From the IMG/VR virus record IMGVR_UViG_3300031566_000001, positions 79,143 to 143,142 of that record: a stretch of 64,000 nt of DNA, one strand, 5' to 3'. Under the pieces are notes generated by a model that was not told where the DNA came from, searched no databases, and saw nothing but the letters and a program-made list of their open reading frames with translations. Of this stretch, positions 49,633-57,075 are shown piece after piece (the first letter of the stretch is position 1; each line of letters begins with the position of its first letter). The translations under genes and the position numbers were made by a program. Source of the stretch: a virus.

Positions 49633-50062
49633 GGTCAAGCGTGCCCGTGCGGTAGTGGACGCGGGCATGGTGGAGGTCCTGCGGAGGAAGGGCAACCGGC
49701 AGCGGGCCTGGCGGATGCCCAGCGCCTCGGTGATGGGTAGCTGGTATGAGGTCTTCACCAAGCTCACTTGTGACAATGGCGTAGTCAAGGCGCATTTCTT
49801 CTGTAACCGGTGCTATGTGGCGCCTGACGGCAACGGCATGTCTAAGTGTGAGGGCAACCGCAACACGGTCTGCTATCACTGCCTGGCGGCGATGGTCAAA
49901 CTGGCCAAGGGGCGCAGGATGACGGTGCAGTTCCTTAGTAGCCGCAAGAAGGCCCTGGCCCTATTCCGGATGGGAACCGTGGTAGAGATGCACGGTGAGG
50001 GCCAGAGCCAGCCGAGGGTGTGGGCTGTGATGAAGAAGCGAGGAAGGAGGAAAGGGAAATGA
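49610..50062 (+). CDS. Zinc-finger-like protein, 150 aa
   Basis: AHFFCNRCYVAPDGNGMSKCEGN and TVCYHCLAAMVKL form two CxxC groups (about 64-96), a small zinc domain, followed by a basic C-terminus (KKRGRRKGK). Basic and zinc-binding, so nucleic-acid interaction is plausible. Starts inside the previous gene. No named family. Confidence 0.45.
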   Translation: MMTALASRVKRARAVVDAGMVEVLRRKGNRQRAWRMPSASVMGSWYEVFTKLTCDNGVVKAHFFCNRCYVAPDGNGMSKCEGNRNTVCYHCLAAMVKLAKGRRMTVQFLSSRKKALALFRMGTVVEMHGEGQSQPRVWAVMKKRGRRKGK

Positions 50063-50370
50063 AGTGGGAATGTGAGCATTGTGGGCGTCTGAACCGAGAA
50101 AGTGACCCCTATTGTTACGGTTGCGGTTCGGATGATAGGCCACCGCTGCCAACCCAGGAATTGGATATTGGCGAGTTGACCATCATATTTTCACCAAATT
50201 TGGTCGGCAAGGATGCTGATGGCAAAGAGTGTTATCGGGCAGGTATCATCGGGCAAATGCAGTTGGAGTGCAAATATATGCCCGCCTATCTGCGCAAGCG
50301 GGTAGAGGGATGGGTGCGGAGGGCGTGTGAGGCCCAGGATATAGGCAAGCGGTTGGTGCCCAGTGGCTAA
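50059..50370 (+). CDS. RanBP2-type/zinc-ribbon-like small protein, 103 aa
   Basis: Opens MKWECEHCGRLNRESDPYCYGCGS: a CxxC...CxxC ribbon (residues 4-23) like RanBP-type fingers. The rest (LTIIFSPNLVGKDADGKECYRAGIIG) is a beta-rich region. ATGA overlap with the previous gene. Confidence 0.5.
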   Translation: MKWECEHCGRLNRESDPYCYGCGSDDRPPLPTQELDIGELTIIFSPNLVGKDADGKECYRAGIIGQMQLECKYMPAYLRKRVEGWVRRACEAQDIGKRLVPSG

Positions 50371-50767
50371 ACCCCGGTTCCGCGCCCGGTTCAAGCAGCA
50401 TCGCCTGCGTGCCCGGTATGTGTGCCCCAAGTGTGGCCGCGTGGCCTACTATCCGTGTTACCTGGATGGGCCTGGGGAGCGCGTTCGCGGGCGACCCATA
50501 GAGGACTACTGCACCTGCGGGGCGCTCACTGAGTATTGGGGATTCACGAGCCGTTACAAGGGCACGGTGCCCTACGCTTGGGGCGGGCGGTGGATGCGGG
50601 ATTGCAAGGACTGTAAGAAGTCTACGGAACACGCTCGCATGGAGGAGGGGGGCAAGCTGTGTCGCTGTATGGAGTGCGGTCAGCAGCGGCGTCTCGATGA
50701 TGAAGAGGAGAAGCGTCGAGAGAAGTCCCAGGATTTGACCGCAACAGATATCTGGGGGCTGGGTTGA
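50363..50767 (+). CDS. Multi-CxxC zinc protein, 134 aa
   Basis: GTG start. Contains YVCPKCGRVAYYPC, DYCTCGALTEYW, RDCKDCKKS and CRCMECGQQ: at least three zinc-ribbon-like groups. The N-terminus is basic (KPRFRARFKQHRLRAR). Such clusters are common in nucleic-acid-binding phage proteins; no specific family is clear. Confidence 0.5.
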   Translation: MAKPRFRARFKQHRLRARYVCPKCGRVAYYPCYLDGPGERVRGRPIEDYCTCGALTEYWGFTSRYKGTVPYAWGGRWMRDCKDCKKSTEHARMEEGGKLCRCMECGQQRRLDDEEEKRREKSQDLTATDIWGLG

Positions 50768-50796
50768 TGAGCCCCGTTTTTCAGGAGGGTAGTGAA

Positions 50797-51036
50797 ATGG
50801 TGATGTCAATCTATACTCAGTATGTCGATATTAGGGTGAAGGTTGCAGGTATACGGGTAGAGCATGAGTCCTGTGATGGTGGTGATGGGACTCGGACAGA
50901 TTTCGCGAAGTTGAGGGAAGTGGATGAGACGGCATACAACCGTGCTCTAGAATGCCTCAAGGGCTGGCTGGAGAGTTGCCCGGCGGAAGTGGATCGTGTG
51001 CGCGGCGGTAATAGCTCTGCTATCACATCACCATGA
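50797..51036 (+). CDS. Small unknown protein, 79 aa
   Basis: ATG 50797 chosen for the AGGAGGG 9 bases upstream; an earlier in-frame ATGA at 50764 is possible. Starts MVMSIYTQYVDIRVKVAGIRV, then acidic loop and helix YNRALECLKGWLESCP. No family recognised. Precedes the ATPase by about 60 bases. Confidence 0.4.
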   Translation: MVMSIYTQYVDIRVKVAGIRVEHESCDGGDGTRTDFAKLREVDETAYNRALECLKGWLESCPAEVDRVRGGNSSAITSP

Positions 51037-51097
51037 TCCATCTCACGGCCCCGGAGCCGCGGGTGGGAGACCGTGAAAATCATAATAGGAGGGAAAC

Positions 51098-52297
51098 GTG
51101 GAGGAGTATTCTGTCTGGAATGAACAAACGATGGCTCTTCAGGTGGCCATGCGGGCTAATGTGCCGGCGTTGTTATTGGGTGTGCCGGGGATTGCCAAGA
51201 CGGCGTTTATCAAGGCATTGACAAAAGCCTGGGGATGGGACGTATTTGTGTTTCTTGGCAGCATCCGGCAACCTTCTGACATCATTGGGTACCTGGCCCC
51301 GGACATGGAGCGCGGCGTGACGAGGGAGTTGCCCCTGGAATGGGCAGTACATATCAGTGAACGCGCCAAGCGGGGTGATGTGACTGTGGTGTTCCTCGAG
51401 GAGCTGACCACGGTGTTCCCGGCTATGCAGGCGGCGCAGCTGCGGTTCGTGCATGAGCGCAAGGTGGGTGAGTGTGACCTGGGGGAGAGCACCCGCATCG
51501 TGGCTGCGGCTAACCCGCCCGAGATGGCACCCGGTGGGTTTCAGCTGGCACCGCCGATGGCCAACCGGCTTTTACACCTGGGGTGGAGGGAGGACGTGAT
51601 GCACTGGGCCGATAACATGCTGCTGGACTTCCCGGCCCCGGTACTGCCTACGTTCAATAAGGACAAGGCAGCGGAGGCCCGTGAGCGTTGGAAGGCCCTC
51701 ATTCACGCTTACATTCGAGGTTATCGCCAGGAGCACCTTGTGGTCATGCCTGCGGACAGCGAGGGGCGTGTGGATGAGGAACGGGCTTCTGGTCCGTGGG
51801 CCAGTGAGCGCACCTGGTATGAGTACCTGCTGCCCTGTCTATCTTGGTTAGACGCCGTACAGGGCATCTCCAGGCAGCTCTACGAGAGCGTGAGGGAGCG
51901 GCTGGCCACGGGGTCCATCGGCGCGGTGGGCGCGGAGTTCCTTCTGTGGGTGGACAACCTGGACCTCACTTCGGCACAGGATATGCTCAAACAGGGGTCC
52001 AAGTATGAGGTCCCGGACCGCCAGGACAGGGCCTATGCGGAGCTGGCGAACCTGTCGATTCACGTGGCGGGGTTTGGTGACAATCTCACAGAGAAGATGT
52101 GGCTGGCAGCGTGGACAGTCTTTGCGGCTGCGGCAAAGCAGGGTAAGGTGGCTACGGCTGCGGCTGCGGCGAAGTTACTGGCATCTCAGGCCAGGGCTGA
52201 CCTGCCCCTGGTTTATGAGCAGATGGCGCCGTTCAGGCCCCTACTGGAGGCTGCACGGATGATACCGCGGATTGATGATATGCTGACGGAGTTGTGA
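51098..52297 (+). CDS. MoxR/RavA-type AAA+ ATPase
   Basis: 399 aa. Walker A is LLLGVPGIAKTAF (residues about 26-38, GxxGxAKT as in MoxR), Walker B VVFLEELTT (about 107), and the arginine/sensor region includes ANPPEMAPGGFQL followed by PPMANRLLHL. GTG start after GGAGGG. It is followed directly by a VWA-type protein; MoxR-VWA pairs act in assembly or activation of metal-enzyme complexes in bacteria, and a phage-borne pair is unusual. Substrate unknown. Confidence 0.75.
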   Translation: MEEYSVWNEQTMALQVAMRANVPALLLGVPGIAKTAFIKALTKAWGWDVFVFLGSIRQPSDIIGYLAPDMERGVTRELPLEWAVHISERAKRGDVTVVFLEELTTVFPAMQAAQLRFVHERKVGECDLGESTRIVAAANPPEMAPGGFQLAPPMANRLLHLGWREDVMHWADNMLLDFPAPVLPTFNKDKAAEARERWKALIHAYIRGYRQEHLVVMPADSEGRVDEERASGPWASERTWYEYLLPCLSWLDAVQGISRQLYESVRERLATGSIGAVGAEFLLWVDNLDLTSAQDMLKQGSKYEVPDRQDRAYAELANLSIHVAGFGDNLTEKMWLAAWTVFAAAAKQGKVATAAAAAKLLASQARADLPLVYEQMAPFRPLLEAARMIPRIDDMLTEL

Positions 52298-52308
52298 GGA
52301 GCCTACTG

Positions 52309-53736
52309 ATGACCGATCATGACGCTGCCCTGGCTATGGACGCTGCACGTATCCGGCTGAACCATCTGCGGGGATACCTACGGGCTGTGCTTTGGACTAT
52401 GCGCATAGTGCCTGCGCCGGGCATTCAGACCATGGCCATGTCCAAGGACGCGGTGGTCTACTATGACCCCGAGGAGGTGTCTAGCTGGCCCTTGGAGGTC
52501 TGTGTGACCATGCTGTATCACGAGATAGGTCACTGGATGCGGCGGCACTATGAGCGCATGGTGTCCTTCCCGGATGTGAAACACGCACAGGTGGCGGCGG
52601 AGCTGGAGCTGCAGTGCGACATAGTGGAGGAGGTCCTGAGGGATAAGAACCTGGAGATGCCTGAGAGGGGCTACATAGTGCCGGGCAAGCCGCCTTTTAG
52701 AGACCTGCCCAGGGGCCTCTTGGCTGAGGAATACTATCGACTTCTGGAGCAGGAATGCCAGAAGTCCAGCAGTCAAGGCCAGCAACAAGGCCAGGGTCAG
52801 CAACAACAGGGTCAACAGGGTCAGGACCAGCAAGGTCAGGGCCAGGGCCAGAATCAGCAACAGCAGCAACAACGGGGTCAAGGCCCGCAACAGAATCAGC
52901 AGCAAGGGCAACAGGGTCAAGGTCAACAACAGCAGCAACAGGGTCAAGGCTCACAACAGGGGCAGATGCCGCCCCAGGGTTCTGTATCTGATGGGCGATG
53001 GAAGGACTGGGAAGAGTGCGATCACCCAGAGGGCATCACGGAAGCTCAGGGGCGGCTCATAGCCCGCCGGTTGGCAGAGGACATCGCTGAGGCCGTGCGT
53101 AAGGAGGAGTCTAGCCGGGGCATCGGGTCAGTACCTGCATGGATGAAGCGCTGGGCTCAGTTGCAACTCTCCCCGCAGGTGCCATGGCACAAGGTTCTGG
53201 ACCGGTGGATACGTCAGTCTATCGGGCACGTGCTGGGGTTCTCGGATTACTCATTCAGGACACCGAACCGCAGGGCTGCCCTGAGCGGCCTCATTTTACC
53301 GGGATTGGTCAAGCCGGTGCCCCGGATCGCCGTTGTGTTGGACACCTCGGGGTCTATGTCGGGCAGGCAGATCGGCATGGCCCTGACAGAGATCGGCGGC
53401 GTGCTCAAGGCGATGGGGGTCCTGGAGGGTGTGTGGGTGCTGGCTACGGACGCGGAGGCCCACACGTGTCAGCGTGTGTTCAATCCCCGCCAGGTGGACG
53501 TGGTGGGCGGCGGGGGCACCATCCTGGAGTCCGGCATTGCCAGGGCCATGAAACTGCGGCCCCGGCCCGAGATCGTGATCGTCATCTCGGACTGCTACAA
53601 CTACTGGGACGATGTCAAGCCCGCCAGGGTGAGCATCGTGATCGTGCGCGTGGGGGGTGGAAAAGCCCCTGCGTGGGCGGACAAGGTGATTGACGTGGAG
53701 GATGTGGTAGAGGACCGGGTAGTATGGACAAGATGA
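52309..53736 (+). CDS. Metallopeptidase-like plus VWA (DUF2201-type) partner of the ATPase
   Basis: 475 aa. Residues 1-150 have a zinc peptidase-like helix CVTMLYHEIGHWMRRHYERM (HEIGH, HExxH type). Residues about 155-225 are a low-complexity Gln/Gly linker (repeats of QQGQGQ). The VWA domain has the MIDAS motif AVVLDTSGSMSGRQIGM with DTSGSM near 345, plus IVIVISDCYNYWDD. This matches the DUF2201 putative-metallopeptidase + VWA-like layout that pairs with MoxR ATPases. ATG 52309 has AGGAG upstream. Confidence 0.7.
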   Translation: MTDHDAALAMDAARIRLNHLRGYLRAVLWTMRIVPAPGIQTMAMSKDAVVYYDPEEVSSWPLEVCVTMLYHEIGHWMRRHYERMVSFPDVKHAQVAAELELQCDIVEEVLRDKNLEMPERGYIVPGKPPFRDLPRGLLAEEYYRLLEQECQKSSSQGQQQGQGQQQQGQQGQDQQGQGQGQNQQQQQQRGQGPQQNQQQGQQGQGQQQQQQGQGSQQGQMPPQGSVSDGRWKDWEECDHPEGITEAQGRLIARRLAEDIAEAVRKEESSRGIGSVPAWMKRWAQLQLSPQVPWHKVLDRWIRQSIGHVLGFSDYSFRTPNRRAALSGLILPGLVKPVPRIAVVLDTSGSMSGRQIGMALTEIGGVLKAMGVLEGVWVLATDAEAHTCQRVFNPRQVDVVGGGGTILESGIARAMKLRPRPEIVIVISDCYNYWDDVKPARVSIVIVRVGGGKAPAWADKVIDVEDVVEDRVVWTR

Positions 53737-54170
53737 ATAACAAGCCATTGTTCAATATAGAAGAGTTTCCGAACACCGATATACATGTTGGCGGTTTTTG
53801 GACGCGTCAACGGTATCCTGGGTTGGATGCCCTTATCAATGCTATGCCTACGGTTCCGCCTTGGGAGAGGTTGGAGTTCTTGCATCGTCATTTTGAGTGC
53901 ATCTTGGGAAGCGAATGGAGAAAATGGCTGATTGAGATCCCAGTACCGTCATTGGCCAGTATGGTTTTCCGGTTGTCGGATAGGCCCTTTACTGTCTTGG
54001 TTCTTGTGGAAGATCCATCTTTTGTGAGGCCATTGCGATACACCTATCACTTCTACCACCTTGTCTGGCGCGTCTGGTGGCGCAAGATAGACCCCCGAAA
54101 GGACAAGAGGCTGCGTGTTATCCTCAGCGGGGCTATGGCCCTTGACGCCCTGGCTGGGAGGGAGCCGTGA
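53724..54170 (+). CDS. Unknown protein, 148 aa, possible paralogue of the next gene
   Basis: Begins inside the VWA gene; ATG 53733 would make an ATGA overlap and is an alternative start. HFYHLVWRVWWRKIDPRKDKRLRVILSGAMALDAL resembles the end of the gene at 54167 (FPVTWRVWLYQ...VVRRLRGKMILEAL). Function unknown. Confidence 0.45.
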   Translation: MDKMNNKPLFNIEEFPNTDIHVGGFWTRQRYPGLDALINAMPTVPPWERLEFLHRHFECILGSEWRKWLIEIPVPSLASMVFRLSDRPFTVLVLVEDPSFVRPLRYTYHFYHLVWRVWWRKIDPRKDKRLRVILSGAMALDALAGREP

Positions 54171-54613
54171 CGGTGAAGCCTGCCCTTGATGAACCGTACT
54201 TTGAGATGGAGAACGCCGTGCGGTGGTTCAGCAGGCACTACACGAAGGTGAGACCTGACCAGCTAATGAGCCTGTGCGCCTTGGAGCCGCCACCGGGGTA
54301 TGCTGATTTGCAGGAACAGGAGCTTGCAAAGAGCCGGTGGAACAAGCCACAGTGGCATCACTTTCGGCTCACTCCATCCAAGGGAGCACCGGCACTGGCT
54401 GTGGTGCTGGAGACGCGTAAAGACATGGTGTTGTCGCCTCTGAACATATCCCCTTTCGCTGCTGTACCGATGTCATTATTCCCGGTGACCTGGCGTGTGT
54501 GGCTCTACCAGTACCAGCAGGGCCGGGGTTGGGTGTGTCTGGACCCCTCGGATGATTCCCATGAGGTCGTGCGCAGGCTGCGCGGCAAGATGATCCTGGA
54601 AGCATTGAGATGA
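54167..54613 (+). CDS. Unknown protein, 148 aa
   Basis: Same length as the preceding gene, with a matching C-terminal pattern, so they may be ancient duplicates. Starts with GTGA overlap. Sequence has aromatic-rich strands (WHHFRLTPSKGAPALAVVLETR). No domain recognised. Confidence 0.45.
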   Translation: MTVKPALDEPYFEMENAVRWFSRHYTKVRPDQLMSLCALEPPPGYADLQEQELAKSRWNKPQWHHFRLTPSKGAPALAVVLETRKDMVLSPLNISPFAAVPMSLFPVTWRVWLYQYQQGRGWVCLDPSDDSHEVVRRLRGKMILEALR

Positions 54614-54906
54614 CTACCAAGCTCCGCATGTATGTGATTCCTAATGGAAGGGGCGTTGTCTTCTGCCCGGAGTGTCGGGCGTGCCCGGTGCCCGAGAGTG
54701 ATTACGTGCTCCGCTGTGACGTGGGCTTGTTTCACGTGTACATTTGTGAGGGTGTGTCGCAGGGTTGGCTGATGGGCCGCAAGGCGTGTGACCCTGCTCG
54801 CGTGTGTTTGGTGACGCGTATGAGGTGGCTACGCCCCGTTTTGGATGAGCAGGGGTGTCACATTCTGGACAGTTTCGTGAGTTTGGTGGCGATGGCGAGG
54901 GGATGA
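54610..54906 (+). CDS. Small cysteine-containing protein, 98 aa
   Basis: GVVFCPECRACPVPESDYVLRCDVG forms CxxCxxC...C, likely a zinc site; the C-terminus is helical and hydrophobic (HILDSFVSLVAMARG). ATGA overlap with previous gene, and its stop overlaps the next start. Confidence 0.45.
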   Translation: MTTKLRMYVIPNGRGVVFCPECRACPVPESDYVLRCDVGLFHVYICEGVSQGWLMGRKACDPARVCLVTRMRWLRPVLDEQGCHILDSFVSLVAMARG

Positions 54907-56204
54907 AGATGATAGATCTGTTTGGTACTCAGGTTTTCCTGGAGGTCCGTAACGAGTTCCGGGCCGTCTTGCAGGCTGGGGCAAGGGAGGTTCGCTTCCT
55001 TGGGGATAGCGGTCGTTCGGATGCGGTGCGGCTCCTGGCCGCAACCAGTAACGGTGTGCCCATATTCCTGGACGAAGAGAGGCTGCCCGGTTTGCGAAAG
55101 GGCGGCCTGCGTGCGACCTTCGAGTGGTGCCGACTGTTCATCGAGGCCAACGGTGCTGCGTTTCCTGGGGTTATGATTGTCAGGGAGAACGGGACCGCGA
55201 TGTTTGTTCGGCTGCTGCCCGGCTCTCCCGTGCAGGTCACCGTGGATGTGACCGAGCCCGCGGCTTTCAACGAGGCGGGGGATGGTTTACGGGGATCGAG
55301 GGCCTTGCAGCTAGATCGCGTGGCGGCGGCGGTGCTACTCAACCCCTGGACGGTGACCAGGCCTCCCGCAGACCCAGCGCAGGTTGATCTCTATACGATG
55401 CCCGGTAAAGGGCCGGGGCAAGTACGGGAAGGTAAGGTAGCTGCTACGGACTTACTTACACGGTCTGTGGTTGTGAGCGTGGTCACTGCCAGCCCGGAAG
55501 AGGTCGAGGCGGCGCGGGTTATCCTGATGGGTATCTTGGATTCTTATCAGCGCTCCAGGGCCTCCTGTGAGCACCTGTACGGGCTGATGGAGGAGGCAGG
55601 CCGTTCCGGTCTCAGTGACGCAGCTTTTGAGCAGGCCTTGGACAGTTTGCCAGAGAAGGGTCAGGATGTCTTCGGTCAGTTAGTGAACGGTTTGATAGAC
55701 GTGGACTATGAGTGGGAGGGGTTCATGCCCCGGCCAAGCCCGGACTGGACCTACCGGGGGGACTACGCGGTCAAGTGGGTGGGTCACAAGGCATGCGACC
55801 TCCAGGTGGGTAAGTATCAAAGACTCCTTCGGGCCTGGGAGATCATGGTGCGGAAGATAGCGGGGCTGCTGGACCTGGAATGGACTTTCACGCCGGGGTT
55901 CCTAATGGGTGATGAGGACTATCTGGCTGAGATTTCAGAGTGGGGGGGGCAGACGTTTGTCCTGTTGAACCCACAGGGGTTGCGCGTCAGTGCAGCCAAG
56001 AGCGAGACGGTTCTACTGCTACGGGACCGGGCAGCGCATGTGGTGGCCCATGTGGGATGCCCGAACCATGATGAGGTTTGGGCCAGGCGATACGGGTTTT
56101 TGCTGGAGGAGAGCGCCCCACTGCTGTCAGCCTGGGCGCGTGATGAGTTGGCATGGGTGAGCAGTTACGGGGCAAGTACAATAGCGAAAGGGGTGCCAAG
56201 ATGA
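54903..56204 (+). CDS. Unknown protein, 433 aa, with C-terminal HVVAH helix
   Basis: ATGA overlap start at 54903. No domain is recognised over most of its length (acidic and mixed). Near the C-terminus LLLRDRAAHVVAHVGCPNHDEVWARRYGFLLEES resembles the active helix of zinc peptidases/SprT-like proteins (H...H, then H and W), but the catalytic Glu of HExxH is replaced by Val. It may be a metal-binding non-enzyme. Lies downstream of the MoxR/VWA pair. Confidence 0.4.
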   Translation: MKMIDLFGTQVFLEVRNEFRAVLQAGAREVRFLGDSGRSDAVRLLAATSNGVPIFLDEERLPGLRKGGLRATFEWCRLFIEANGAAFPGVMIVRENGTAMFVRLLPGSPVQVTVDVTEPAAFNEAGDGLRGSRALQLDRVAAAVLLNPWTVTRPPADPAQVDLYTMPGKGPGQVREGKVAATDLLTRSVVVSVVTASPEEVEAARVILMGILDSYQRSRASCEHLYGLMEEAGRSGLSDAAFEQALDSLPEKGQDVFGQLVNGLIDVDYEWEGFMPRPSPDWTYRGDYAVKWVGHKACDLQVGKYQRLLRAWEIMVRKIAGLLDLEWTFTPGFLMGDEDYLAEISEWGGQTFVLLNPQGLRVSAAKSETVLLLRDRAAHVVAHVGCPNHDEVWARRYGFLLEESAPLLSAWARDELAWVSSYGASTIAKGVPR

Positions 56205-56497
56205 AGGAGACTGAGGTTCGTTTGGAAGAGATGAAGGTGGTGGACCCGCAGCTTACGTTAGTGCAGTCCCTGGACCTGAAGAACAGGCTGGCCAGTGCCT
56301 TGAAGGACATTGGGCGCGGGGATTTCGCCGACAGCCTGGGCATGGCCAGGGCGCGGTGGTGGCGCTGGCGGACCAAGGGCGTGGCGCCGGTGAAGGTAAA
56401 CGACTACCTGCATATCATCGCCCGGTTCCCGGAGCTACGGGGCAAGGTTTGGCGGCACCTGCTACATCGTGCCTTGACAGAAGTGGATCGGGAATGA
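56201..56497 (+). CDS. Helix-turn-helix-like putative regulator, 98 aa
   Basis: ATGA overlap start. The region GDFADSLGMARARWWRWRTKGVAPVKVNDYLHIIARFP resembles a Cro/CI-like HTH (helix-turn-recognition helix with WRWR). Small size and location just before a dyad A site (56881) make it a candidate binder of the dispersed dyads; this link is speculation. Confidence 0.5.
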   Translation: MKETEVRLEEMKVVDPQLTLVQSLDLKNRLASALKDIGRGDFADSLGMARARWWRWRTKGVAPVKVNDYLHIIARFPELRGKVWRHLLHRALTEVDRE

Positions 56498-56913
56498 GGC
56501 GGATAGTAGTCTGGCCAGTCCCTGTAAATGAGCATGCCCACATATCGTGCTCGAAGTGCAGGGTTATTACGGGTTCCTTCATATTTGTGGACGTGCCCAT
56601 AATGTGCCTGTACCTCCCTTTCATGGGGCACCTCTGGGAAGTGGTGGGGTTGGAATGCAGGGGGTGGATCCGGGATAGCTCATCATGGGAAGCGTGGGGG
56701 GTTTTGGGACAACCGCTTTGTGGGGCTGAGGCGATGGGGAGTTATTACTACAAGAAGCCTCCCTATGATTTCATGTGGGCGTGGAGGCTCTTGAGCTGTA
56801 CTAAACCAGAGGACTGGCGGGACTTGAAGGGAACCTTGATGATGGCGGCCCTGAATGGGGGCTATGTACCGTCAGGGCATCTTTTGCCAGCAAAAGGTTC
56901 TAGCGGGTTATAA
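56494..56913 (+). CDS. Unknown protein, 139 aa, ending in dyad A
   Basis: Start ATG overlaps the previous stop. Product begins MRRIVVWPVPVNEHAHISC with SKC nearby; includes MCLYLPFMGHLWEVVGLECRGWI. Its last codons run through the regulatory dyad A at 56881-56896 (residues HLLPAKGSS), so the regulatory element overlaps the gene end. No family recognised. Confidence 0.45.
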   Translation: MRRIVVWPVPVNEHAHISCSKCRVITGSFIFVDVPIMCLYLPFMGHLWEVVGLECRGWIRDSSSWEAWGVLGQPLCGAEAMGSYYYKKPPYDFMWAWRLLSCTKPEDWRDLKGTLMMAALNGGYVPSGHLLPAKGSSGL

Positions 56914-56914
56914 T
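56881..56914 (+). promoter_or_regulatory. Dyad A promoter, locus 7
   Basis: Perfect dyad CTTTTGCCAGCAAAAG (56881-56896), 12 bases, then TATAAT (56909-56914). No dyad B is found 30 bp on either side. It precedes the consensus promoter (56937) of the TnpB gene, so tnpB has two promoters of different types. Confidence 0.7.
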
Positions 56915-56936
56915 AGGTGAGTGAAGTAAATGAGGC

Positions 56937-56965
56937 TTGACAAACCGGAAGGAATCTGCTATACT
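56937..56965 (+). promoter_or_regulatory. Near-consensus sigma70 promoter for the TnpB leader
   Basis: TTGACA (56937-56942), 17 bases, TATACT (56960-56965). Transcription would start near 56972, exactly the first base of the long stem of the pseudoknot leader. Confidence 0.75.
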
Positions 56966-56971
56966 GATAAT

Positions 56972-57063
56972 GCTACAGGTGCGGCGTGGTTGTTTTGTTA
57001 TAGAAGGGGTCATGCAGGCCACGCGCACCTGTAGCGGGACGTGAGGCATAAGCATGGCCCCTT
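56972..57063 (+). ncRNA. Pseudoknotted 5' leader RNA of tnpB
   Basis: Stem P1 pairs 56972-56989 with 57019-57035: 17 base pairs with one bulged G (GCTACAGGTGCG...). The 29-base loop contains AAGGGGTCATGC (57004-57015), which pairs fully, with one G-U, to GCATGGCCCCTT (57052-57063). This makes a 12-bp pseudoknot ending 12 bases before the tnpB ATG. It could control translation or stabilise the transcript. TnpB omegaRNAs usually lie at the 3' end, so this 5' structure is extra. Confidence 0.65.
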
Positions 57064-57075
57064 TGACATAGGGCG

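Noticed and set aside
52378-52954. Minus-strand frames rich in Leu/Thr or Val/Asp opposite the Gln/Gly linker
   Set aside because: Low-complexity reflections of the CAG/GGT repeats in the VWA gene; no start signals.
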